A program made the position numbers and the translations under genes. From an uncultured Eubacteriales bacterium (lineage in GTDB: Bacteria > Bacillota_A > Clostridia > Lachnospirales > Cellulosilyticaceae): a stretch of 7,184 nt of DNA. The first letter of the stretch is position 1. Every line of letters starts with the position of its first letter. This document shows, in pieces, positions 1-4,889 of the stretch. The notes below the pieces were generated by a model that saw only the letters and a list, made by a program, of their open reading frames with translations, did not search any database and was not told the origin of the DNA. Where the stretch lies: NCBI GenBank assembly GCA_900556665.1, contig USPX01000106.1:1-7184 (forward strand), read 5' to 3'.

Positions 1-10
1 TCTTATTATA

Positions 11-16
11 TATAAT
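11..16 (+). promoter_or_regulatory. Possible -10 box of the ABC exporter fragment
   Basis: A perfect TATAAT lies 36 bp upstream of the ATG at 52, in a very AT-rich stretch. The matching -35 region would fall outside the window, so the promoter cannot be confirmed. The strong AAGGAGG ribosome binding site at 41-47 shows that this 5' end is still equipped for translation. Confidence 0.3.
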
Positions 17-305
17 ATATATTTTTCAATTTTACAATTTAAGGAGGATATATGAAGAAATTATGGCAATATACGTTAAAATATAAGTTTCAATTTTTCG
101 CCAGAATAATAACTATTACTTTAGTTGCCTTAGCTAGTATTTGCTTTGATTTTCTTATGGGATTCATTGTAGATATATTTGCAAGCGGTCAAACAGAGAA
201 GTTTAAACTTATTACTATATTAAGTATTTCACTTATTATAATCATGTTTTTAACAGAGTACTTAGATGGACTTGTAATGTCTACCTATATAAAAAACACT
301 GTAAA

Positions 306-356
306 TTACTTAAGAACTGATATCTTTTCTAAAATAATTAAAATACTTCTTTTCAT
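306..356 (-). pseudogene. agrD: Truncated agrD (autoinducing peptide precursor) remnant
   Basis: A - strand frame begins 3 nt after the agrB stop codon, with AAGGAG spaced 6 nt before its ATG. It reads MKRSILIILEKISVLK and then stops. Position directly behind agrB, the ribosome binding site, and a short basic, amphipathic start are what is expected of agrD, whose product is normally about 40-60 residues: an N-terminal helix, a cyclised signal segment containing a conserved Cys or Ser, and an acidic C-terminal tail. Here the cysteine, signal segment and tail are all missing. Codons from about the fifth onward are the reverse complement of the ABC exporter fragment, so only the first few codons are probably native and the rest is a chance continuation. 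The agrD identity rests on context and the N-terminus, not on a full match. No other agrD candidate was seen in the 65-bp agrC-agrB gap or elsewhere in the window. Confidence 0.6.
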
Positions 357-359
357 TTA

Positions 360-959
360 CTACTCCTTTATGTAAGGCACCAAGATGAGTATGCCTACTA
401 TGCTCATACTAACTGCTACTGTTGACCATAGTATTTTATAGTTGCTATTGCCTCCATAAAACCCTGCTAATGTACTAATCGCAAGTATACTAACTACTAT
501 TCTACTTACTTTCTTATTTCTAAGTAATTCTTTTGGAGTCTTAGGATTATTTTTATTTTCTATAGGTGCTGCTATATATACAATGCTTACTGTAAAAATT
601 GTACATATAAAAACTAAGTCATTCATCATCTCTGTACAATCAATCATTGTAAGCCCAATTATTAGTCCATGTAGCGTATGGGTCATGACAAAACACTGCC
701 ACCTTTTACTGGCATGATACCCTCCCATTACGCGGCGCATCCCTATAAATATTAATAAAAAGATGACTGTATACTGACTACGATTAGTTACTATTCCTAC
801 CATTAAAATAGTTGTTAGTAAAATCAAATTACTCATCAGTATTTCTAAACCATAGCAATAAATATCGTGTTCTTCTTCTAAAATAATATGATTTGTTTGT
901 AATGTTAAAACTAACTTATTAATTACTCGGTTTATTTTCTTCAACTCCTTTAAACTCAT
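360..959 (-). CDS. agrB: AgrB, accessory gene regulator protease/exporter
   Basis: AgrB is a membrane-embedded cysteine endopeptidase that cuts the C-terminal tail from the AgrD precursor and helps form the thiolactone signal. The 199-residue protein has the usual family length. The conserved segment GGYHASKRWQC places His82 and Cys89 seven residues apart, the spacing of the catalytic pair H77/C84 in S. aureus AgrB. The EEEHDIYCYGLEIL segment at 28-41 is also typical of the N-terminal part, and hydrophobic helices fall at about 41-57, 62-74, 91-106, 112-130, 151-167 and 174-194. The ATG at 959 has no Shine-Dalgarno upstream; an AAAGGAG lies inside codons 3-5 but has no ATG after it, so the message may be leaderless. 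It lies downstream of agrA-agrC with its own probable promoter and immediately precedes a truncated agrD, so its natural substrate may be absent. No frameshift or lost catalytic residue is seen. Confidence 0.93.
   Translation of the reverse strand: MSLKELKKINRVINKLVLTLQTNHIILEEEHDIYCYGLEILMSNLILLTTILMVGIVTNRSQYTVIFLLIFIGMRRVMGGYHASKRWQCFVMTHTLHGLIIGLTMIDCTEMMNDLVFICTIFTVSIVYIAAPIENKNNPKTPKELLRNKKVSRIVVSILAISTLAGFYGGNSNYKILWSTVAVSMSIVGILILVPYIKE
363..368 (-). promoter_or_regulatory. Ribosome binding site of the agrD remnant
   Basis: AAGGAG on the - strand lies inside the last codons of agrB and is followed 6 nt later by the ATG at 356, with the tandem stop codons TAG and TAA between them. This is a well-formed signal for a translationally coupled gene and is the main reason to think a real agrD once started here. 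Confidence 0.7.
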
Positions 960-965
960 TCTAGC

Positions 966-971
966 ATACTA
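966..971 (-). promoter_or_regulatory. Probable -10 box of the agrB promoter
   Basis: TAGTAT on the - strand (5 of 6 matches to TATAAT) lies 6 bp upstream of the agrB ATG. No -35 box resembling TTGACA lies at 16-18 bp; an A-rich tract and the first of two direct repeats occupy that place, as expected for an activator-dependent promoter. Transcription would begin at about 959-960, on or next to the start codon. An overlapping alternative is TATGCT at 963-968. Confidence 0.4.
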
Positions 972-987
972 TCTTTTTATTTTTTGT

Positions 988-1028
988 TTTTCTGTTTAAA
1001 TGGTCAAGTTTTCTGTTTAAATGGTTAA
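988..1028 (-). promoter_or_regulatory. Pair of direct repeats, likely AgrA (LytTR) binding site
   Basis: Two 20-bp copies (988-1007 and 1009-1028) differ at one base and repeat with a period of 21 bp. On the - strand each reads TTRACCATTTAAACAGAAAA. Two turns of DNA between identical half-sites is the established arrangement of LytTR-domain regulators such as AgrA and ComE. The core ACCATTTAA (996-1004 and 1017-1025) loosely resembles the 9-bp LytTR half-site. The cores would sit about 37-45 and 58-66 bp upstream of the predicted agrB transcription start, the normal place for such activators. The distal copy overlaps the agrC stop codon. The regulator encoded next door is the obvious candidate to bind here, which would close a positive feedback loop. 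Confidence 0.75.
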
Positions 1029-2353
1029 ATTTCTCCTTCTAACATTAAATTTTCCTCATAATCTATTAAAACATTAATTTCAAACTCATTATCCTCACAA
1101 CTATATTCCATAAACCCATCATATTTATCAACTACATATTTTACATTTACAAGCCCATAACCATGTTCATGTTTATTAGGTTTTTTACGTTGCACCAATT
1201 TATTATTTTGAATTGGATTATATGCTACAGAATTACGTATATTAATAAGCAGCTTGTTATGATATGGGTGAATATTAATCTTAATCCTTCTTTCCTTCTC
1301 CTCTACTTCACGTACAGCCTCTATAGCATTATCTAATAAATTAACAAGCAATGTGCCTAAATCTACTTCCTCTATACACATATGTTGTGGAAACTTAATT
1401 CTTAAATCATACTTTATATTTTCTTCTCTTGTGGAATAAACCTTCTGGTTAATAACTGCATCACCTATCATATTCCCTGTATTGTAATACATTGGTACAG
1501 TTTCTGCCTGCTCTCTTAGCTCTCTAATATATTTAAGACATTCATCTTGGCCATTATTTGTAATCATATATTCTAGTATGCCATAATGATTTAATACATC
1601 ATGCTTAATTCTTCTAATCTCTTTATGACTCTTATTAAGTTCTATAATATGCTCTTGTATAACTCCTTGATTATGTAAAATCAACTTTGTCTTAGCATTT
1701 TCTTGCACACTCACAATAATCTTTCTAAACAAAGCATAAATCACTATGTTAAATGAAAAGAATATAACCGCTAATAAAATAATATATCTATGCACAACTA
1801 AATCTGTATTATAAACACTCAATTTAAACATAATAATCACTGTTATAAAAGAGGCAATAAATGTAAGCAGTGCAGTATCCCTATATCCTTTTGGCATTTC
1901 TATTTTTTCTAAATTTAGGATTCGTTTAGCAACCATTAATAAACTTAAAATCAATATCTTAACCATTAATACAACTACAATACGCCTAGGCTGACCATAA
2001 GCTAATAACTCACTAATCTCTTTCCCTGCAAGATAGGCCATAAGGTTTAAGCCTGTAATTGTACATAATCCCAAACATATCTCAAATACTGTCGCTACAA
2101 TAATTTTATTTTTAATCTGTCCATTATACATTACTATTGTATAAAGACACATTAAACTCAAACTAACTAACGTTGTATGCCCACTAAAAGCCTTAAAACC
2201 AGTTACGATATGAATGGCCATTGCCAGTAATATAAGCCCCAAATATTTATATATTTTCCTATCTTTATACTTATAATCTAATATAAATTGTATAAATTGA
2301 TCCAAAAACAATGTATCCATTATACAAAATAAAATCTCCATGATGTTATACAT
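1025..2353 (-). CDS. agrC: AgrC-type sensor histidine kinase
   Basis: This is the membrane receptor kinase of a peptide quorum-sensing system; it detects the extracellular autoinducing peptide and phosphorylates AgrA. The 442-residue protein has six or seven hydrophobic helices over residues 1-212, then a cytoplasmic coiled linker and dimerisation region. The H-box reads IRRIKHDVLNHYG with the phospho-acceptor His251. The ATPase domain has an N-box LLVNLLDNAIEA (Asn338 and Asn342) and a C-terminal glycine box HGYGLVNVKYVVDKYDG (about 397-413). The DxGxG box of ordinary kinases is not recognisable, as is common in the AgrC/GHKL_5 class. The ATG is preceded by TAGGAG, which overlaps the agrA stop codon; the gap to agrA is 10 bp, so the two are co-transcribed and probably coupled. 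The receptor part of such proteins is variable and the peptide it recognises cannot be read from it. Confidence 0.92.
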   Translation of the reverse strand: MYNIMEILFCIMDTLFLDQFIQFILDYKYKDRKIYKYLGLILLAMAIHIVTGFKAFSGHTTLVSLSLMCLYTIVMYNGQIKNKIIVATVFEICLGLCTITGLNLMAYLAGKEISELLAYGQPRRIVVVLMVKILILSLLMVAKRILNLEKIEMPKGYRDTALLTFIASFITVIIMFKLSVYNTDLVVHRYIILLAVIFFSFNIVIYALFRKIIVSVQENAKTKLILHNQGVIQEHIIELNKSHKEIRRIKHDVLNHYGILEYMITNNGQDECLKYIRELREQAETVPMYYNTGNMIGDAVINQKVYSTREENIKYDLRIKFPQHMCIEEVDLGTLLVNLLDNAIEAVREVEEKERRIKINIHPYHNKLLINIRNSVAYNPIQNNKLVQRKKPNKHEHGYGLVNVKYVVDKYDGFMEYSCEDNEFEINVLIDYEENLMLEGEI

Positions 2354-2363
2354 TTCTACTCTC

Positions 2364-3089
2364 CTACTTGATGTATGCTACAAACTTGCTATAAAATGCT
2401 TTCTTTTTATTTCTACTTATTAAAATAGTTTCCTGTTTTCCACTAAACTCCGCCAAAATCTTCAAATCCTTTGTAATAGTTCGTACGTAACGCATATTAA
2501 TAAGTGTTGAACGATTTGGCATAGCAAAATTACTATTATTCTTTAAGATTTCTAATATATCCTCAAAGCGTGTCACCATAATACGATAACGTCCCTTAGT
2601 TGTTTGCATATAAAACTTACGTAGTTCTATTTCAAAATATATAATCTCATTTTCTCTAAGTTTAAGTACTTCTTGCCCTGTATTAAATAAATATGTATTT
2701 TTCTTACTCTCAGCATGTTTAATACATTGTTTAATTAATCGCTTTTGTTCTTCCTTCGCTAAACCTTTACGAATAAACTTATAAATATTATAGCCAAAAG
2801 CATCATATACGCGATCTTCCATGGATGTTATAAGCACAATAGTGACCTCTTCGTCCATCTGCCTTATAGCTTCAGCAGCAGCTATCCCATCCATCCCCGG
2901 CATATCAATGTCTAAAAATAATAAGTCGATACTTTCTTCTCTATTACTATACCCTGAAATCAACTTTTCTGGCGATGTACATCCCTCTATATCATACGCT
3001 ATATCTAACGCCTCTATCTCCTCCTTTATCATCTCTGACAATTTTTTTACATAAATCTCCTCATCATCACATATCATGACTGATAGCAT
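2364..3089 (-). CDS. agrA: AgrA-type LytTR response regulator
   Basis: This cytoplasmic transcription factor is activated by AgrC. The 241-residue protein has a receiver domain at 1-125: acidic pair Asp8/Asp9 (MICDDEE), phospho-acceptor Asp60 in LFLDIDMPGMDG, the switch Thr88 (LITSM) and the conserved lysine Lys108. The residue after this lysine is Gly rather than the usual Pro. A LytTR DNA-binding domain occupies about 142-240, with the typical EIIYFEIELRKFYMQT and FAMPNRSTLINMRYV segments. I start it at the ATG at 3089, not at the in-frame ATG at 3128. The downstream site has AGAAGGTGAT 3 nt before it and fits the family N-terminus, whereas the upstream ATG lies at or before the predicted transcription start. 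It is the first gene of the agrA-agrC unit. Its target is probably the direct repeat pair in front of agrB. Confidence 0.93.
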   Translation of the reverse strand: MLSVMICDDEEIYVKKLSEMIKEEIEALDIAYDIEGCTSPEKLISGYSNREESIDLLFLDIDMPGMDGIAAAEAIRQMDEEVTIVLITSMEDRVYDAFGYNIYKFIRKGLAKEEQKRLIKQCIKHAESKKNTYLFNTGQEVLKLRENEIIYFEIELRKFYMQTTKGRYRIMVTRFEDILEILKNNSNFAMPNRSTLINMRYVRTITKDLKILAEFSGKQETILISRNKKKAFYSKFVAYIK

Positions 3090-3092
3090 TTT

Positions 3093-3102
3093 ATCACCTT
3101 CT
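3093..3102 (-). promoter_or_regulatory. Ribosome binding site that fixes the agrA start
   Basis: AGAAGGTGAT on the - strand is an extended match to the 16S anti-Shine-Dalgarno and lies 3 nt before the ATG at 3089. The in-frame ATG at 3128 has no comparable signal. Confidence 0.8.
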
Positions 3103-3131
3103 TTTATCTCCCTCTCCATTTTCTTCACTCA

Positions 3132-3160
3132 ATTATATTATTTTTCGCCTCTTTTATCAA
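3132..3160 (-). promoter_or_regulatory. Sigma-A promoter of agrA-agrC
   Basis: On the - strand, TTGATA (3155-3160) and a perfect TATAAT (3132-3137) are separated by exactly 17 bp. Transcription would begin near 3125, giving a leader of about 36 nt before the agrA ATG at 3089. No direct repeat like the one before agrB is present, so this promoter looks constitutive rather than AgrA-dependent. Confidence 0.8.
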
Positions 3161-3190
3161 ACTTTGTCTTTTTATCCTTAATTTTTATAA

Positions 3191-3238
3191 AATATAAAAG
3201 GAGATACCCTCGTTTTTAGAGATATCCCCTTTTATATT
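3191..3238 (-). terminator. Hairpin terminator of the PHP-HAD operon
   Basis: Two 18-bp arms (3191-3208 and 3221-3238) form a near-perfect inverted repeat starting 11 bp beyond the HAD phosphatase stop codon. The two mismatches are A-C on the + strand but become G-U wobble pairs in - strand RNA, so the hairpin is fully paired only when read with the phosphatase genes. The descending arm CCTTTTATATTTTAT supplies the U-rich end. It also insulates the agrA promoter at 3132-3160. Confidence 0.85.
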
Positions 3239-3249
3239 GTCATATATTC

Positions 3250-3837
3250 TTATTTATGTTTTGCTACATATTCCTGCCAATCTACAAGTCTATCTCCAAT
3301 TACAATATAGCTTCTTTCTGCTAAAAGCGCTAAAGGTGTATCTGATAAAGAATCTGAATAAAATTCTTTCATCTCATAATCTTTCATATGCTTATTAAGA
3401 CGTACAACCTTTTCTTCTCCATAACAGTTATCACCTTCAAATTTTCCTGTCTTAGGATCTACCTTTGAACCTATCAATACTTTTACACCAATTTCTTTGC
3501 AAATAGGCTTTAGTAAAAATTCTGGTGAAGCAGATATAATCACATCTTTGCTATGATCTTTTATCATATACCAGCCCTTTAACTTTTGATGATTGATTTG
3601 CCAAAAATCATTTACCCATTCCTCTATATTAGGTATATCCCTGAAGAACATAAAATACTTTTCTTTCATTTTTACTTTAGGCCATTTTTTTAAACCATAA
3701 TGCATAATTGTTGCATAAAGCTGAATAGGTATGTATTTTAATATACTTGGTTTTCTTTTTAAACAGTATTTATAGAAATTAATAGAACTATCTCCATCAT
3801 AAACTGTCTTATCAAAGTCATATGCTATTATTTTCAT
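3250..3837 (-). CDS. HAD-superfamily phosphatase (HAD-IB / SerB-like)
   Basis: A soluble 195-residue phosphohydrolase with all four HAD motifs. Motif I is AYDFDKTVYDGD with nucleophile Asp7 and general acid Asp9. Motif II is IISASPE with Ser102. Motif III is Lys143 in GEEKVVRL. Motif IV is YSDSLSDTPLL-like, with metal-binding Asp162 and Asp166. The helical cap between motifs I and II (about 15-90) and the SAS form of motif II put it in the HAD-IB group with phosphoserine-phosphatase-like enzymes. Its substrate is not evident. Near the end, GDRLVDWQEY (181-190) matches the usual C-terminal segment of these proteins, so it is complete. The ATG has AAAGGAG 7 nt upstream. It lies 26 bp behind the PHP hydrolase gene and ends just before a terminator, so it is the last gene of a short operon. 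Confidence 0.88.
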   Translation of the reverse strand: MKIIAYDFDKTVYDGDSSINFYKYCLKRKPSILKYIPIQLYATIMHYGLKKWPKVKMKEKYFMFFRDIPNIEEWVNDFWQINHQKLKGWYMIKDHSKDVIISASPEFLLKPICKEIGVKVLIGSKVDPKTGKFEGDNCYGEEKVVRLNKHMKDYEMKEFYSDSLSDTPLALLAERSYIVIGDRLVDWQEYVAKHK

Positions 3838-3863
3838 GTGCGTACTCCTTTATTAATTCGTAA

Positions 3864-4619
3864 TTAAAACTTTTCTAATATAGGTGTTACTTGTATATTT
3901 AAAGACTGTGCTAATGCTTCTGTTTTTTCAATTGCTTCATCACTTAAAAATCTAGGATCATGCGCATCTGAATTAATTAAATAAGTCAACTTATATTCTT
4001 TAGATAATTTAAGGGCCTGCGTATCTGGATATCTTCTCCCACCACGTAATCCATTCACATTAATTTCAACTGGGATATTTAAACGTTCACATGTACTAAA
4101 GATTTGACGCATTACATTTTCGCAGTGGATATCCCATTTGCCATCATTATATTTTTCAAGAATTAAATCTGGATGTGCTAAAAAAGTAAATACACCTGTT
4201 TCTAAACCTTCGCATACTTCATTTGCATAAATATATAAAGGTTTTTCATCTTCTTTTTTAGCAAAGCTATCAATACGTTTATGATCACACCAGTGTTGAC
4301 CTAATATTAAAATTTCATAGCCATATTCTTCTCGAAACATTTTATAAGTCTCTAATTTTTCTTTATAATATTCACATTCAAACCCTTTAATAACACGAAT
4401 TTGATTTTTATACTTCTCGATTTTCTCATCTAATTCTTTATTATACGCTGCAAACTCTTCCCATTTCATTCTAGCTAGGTCATCATTTTCACTATGTGGC
4501 ACATGATCTGTAATTGCTATTTCTTTAAGCCCTGCTTCAATAGCCGCCTTAATATAATCCTCTATTTCTCCTACGGCATGGTTACACCATCTCGTATGTG
4601 TATGATAATTTGCAATCAT
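3864..4619 (-). CDS. PHP-domain phosphatase, histidinol-phosphatase-like
   Basis: A 251-residue PHP-family metal-dependent phosphoesterase, close in length and motifs to HisK-type histidinol-phosphatases (histidinol phosphate to histidinol). Metal ligands visible are His6/His8 and His14 in NYHTHTRWCNHA, Asp38/His39 in AITDHVPHS, Glu81 in GFECEYY, His109 in LGQHWCD, His149 in LAHPD, and Asp218/His220 in INSDAHDP. The ATG at 4619 is preceded by GAGGAGG at 6 nt. An upstream in-frame TTG at 4634 overlaps that ribosome binding site and was not used. No other histidine-biosynthesis gene is present, so a role in that pathway is not shown by context; many such proteins in Clostridia are annotated only by similarity. 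It is probably co-transcribed with the HAD phosphatase behind it and preceded by a coupled small ORF. Confidence 0.88.
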   Translation of the reverse strand: MIANYHTHTRWCNHAVGEIEDYIKAAIEAGLKEIAITDHVPHSENDDLARMKWEEFAAYNKELDEKIEKYKNQIRVIKGFECEYYKEKLETYKMFREEYGYEILILGQHWCDHKRIDSFAKKEDEKPLYIYANEVCEGLETGVFTFLAHPDLILEKYNDGKWDIHCENVMRQIFSTCERLNIPVEINVNGLRGGRRYPDTQALKLSKEYKLTYLINSDAHDPRFLSDEAIEKTEALAQSLNIQVTPILEKF

Positions 4620-4620
4620 T

Positions 4621-4719
4621 TTATTCCTCCTCAAGGCTTATACGCTCATCTCTCTTACTTCCACTACATGGTAGCATAAGCCCTTTTTCCTGTCCACTTT
4701 TCTTAATCTTGTCTTTCAT
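4621..4719 (-). CDS. Possible small protein or leader ORF, 32 aa
   Basis: A - strand frame opens at the ATG at 4719, directly after an in-frame TAA, and closes with TAA one base before the ATG of the PHP gene. The product is strongly hydrophilic, begins MKDKIKKSGQEKGLM, contains one cysteine (LPCSGSKRD) and ends with an acidic DERISLEEE. Its last codons contain the PHP ribosome binding site, so translation of the two would be coupled. The stretch looks clearly richer in G+C than the very AT-rich DNA just upstream, which suggests selection on coding or on RNA structure. The ribosome binding site is weak (AAGG, 11 nt upstream), and an in-frame ATG at 4677 is an alternative start. I do not recognise the family. 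It could equally be an untranslated structured leader. Confidence 0.4.
   Translation of the reverse strand: MKDKIKKSGQEKGLMLPCSGSKRDERISLEEE
4626..4632 (-). promoter_or_regulatory. Ribosome binding site that fixes the PHP gene start
   Basis: GAGGAGG on the - strand lies 6 nt before the ATG at 4619. The longer frame beginning with TTG at 4634 would start inside this signal, so the ATG is preferred. Confidence 0.85.
4633..4685 (-). repeat. Imperfect hairpin in the PHP leader
   Basis: Arms AAGGCTTATACGC (4633-4645) and GCATAAGCCCTT (4674-4685) pair apart from small bulges and enclose about 28 nt that include a second small stem (CTAC-ATG-GTAG). In the - strand transcript the structure ends directly at the GAGGAGG ribosome binding site of the PHP gene and lies wholly inside the 32-codon small ORF. 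Ribosomes translating the small ORF would open it. I could not match it to a known riboswitch. Confidence 0.5.
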
Positions 4720-4782
4720 TTATTTTTCAGCCTTAAATTATTTTTTTAACATTTATGTGCAAACTACCTATAAATCATATTC

Positions 4783-4788
4783 ATTATA
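4783..4788 (-). promoter_or_regulatory. Possible -10 box for the small ORF-PHP-HAD unit
   Basis: A perfect TATAAT on the - strand lies just beyond the hairpin at 4798-4838 and would start transcription near 4776, about 57 nt before the small ORF. No good -35 box is seen at the right distance. Another weak candidate is TTGCAC (4757-4762) with TAATTT 16 bp further on. The promoter is therefore uncertain. Confidence 0.3.
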
Positions 4789-4797
4789 TTTTATACT

Positions 4798-4838
4798 AAA
4801 AAAGCCATATTTAATAATTATTATTAAAACATAGCTTT
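4798..4838 (-). terminator. Hairpin with U-run on the - strand, upstream of the PHP unit
   Basis: Arms at 4801-4817 and 4821-4838 form a 17-pair stem with one bulged base and a 3-nt loop. The two A-C mismatches of the + strand become G-U pairs on the - strand, where the stem is followed by six T, so it reads as a rho-independent terminator in that direction. No - strand gene ends just before it: the nearest is the glycosylase gene ending at 6207. It may stop antisense transcripts of the permease gene, or attenuate a longer PHP leader. The stem is very AT-rich and hence weak. Confidence 0.55.
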
Positions 4839-4839
4839 C

Positions 4840-4860
4840 TTACCGATATTTATATCGTAA
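4840..4860. promoter_or_regulatory. Dyad symmetry upstream of the permease gene
   Basis: TTACCGATAT and ATATCGTAA form an inverted repeat with one extra C and a 2-bp centre, ending 29 bp before the permease ATG. Position and size suit a repressor operator or a small leader hairpin. No regulator gene for it lies in the window and no convincing promoter pair was found around it. Confidence 0.4.
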
Positions 4861-4889
4861 ACATATATTTAAATTGAAAGGATATTCTT

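Larger units (their letters stand above)
52..375 (+). pseudogene. ABC exporter, N-terminal fragment (truncated)
   Basis: The 107-residue reading frame looks like the first part of an ABC-type exporter (transmembrane domain fused to ATPase in the usual half-transporter). It shows a basic N-terminus, a first membrane helix at about residues 14-42, a second at about 51-78, and then the stretch NYLRTDIFSKII (about 85-96), which resembles the end of the second helix and the first coupling helix of such exporters. A normal half-transporter is about 570-600 residues, so roughly 80% is missing, including the remaining helices and the whole nucleotide-binding domain with its Walker and signature motifs. 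Homology appears to stop near 335-345; the last ~11 residues are read antisense through the agrD start and the end of agrB. The start has a strong AAGGAGG site. It cannot be a working transporter alone. Exact family and substrate are not recognisable. Confidence 0.75.

Noticed and set aside
960..1024. Search for an agrD between agrC and agrB
   Set aside because: The 65-bp gap is filled by the direct repeats and the promoter-like stretch; no start codon with a ribosome binding site and cysteine-containing frame fits.
2821..3054. + strand frame of 77 codons
   Set aside because: It lies entirely antisense to the receiver domain of agrA, which has clear conserved motifs, and has no ribosome binding site.
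4620..4634. TTG at 4634 as the start of the PHP gene
   Set aside because: It overlaps the GAGGAGG ribosome binding site that serves the ATG at 4619, and the added residues (MRRNK) simply translate that site.
4494..4834. Two overlapping + strand frames (4494-4679 and 4598-4834)
   Set aside because: They run antisense to the PHP gene start and its leader, are composed of low-complexity hydrophobic and aromatic residues, and have no ribosome binding site.
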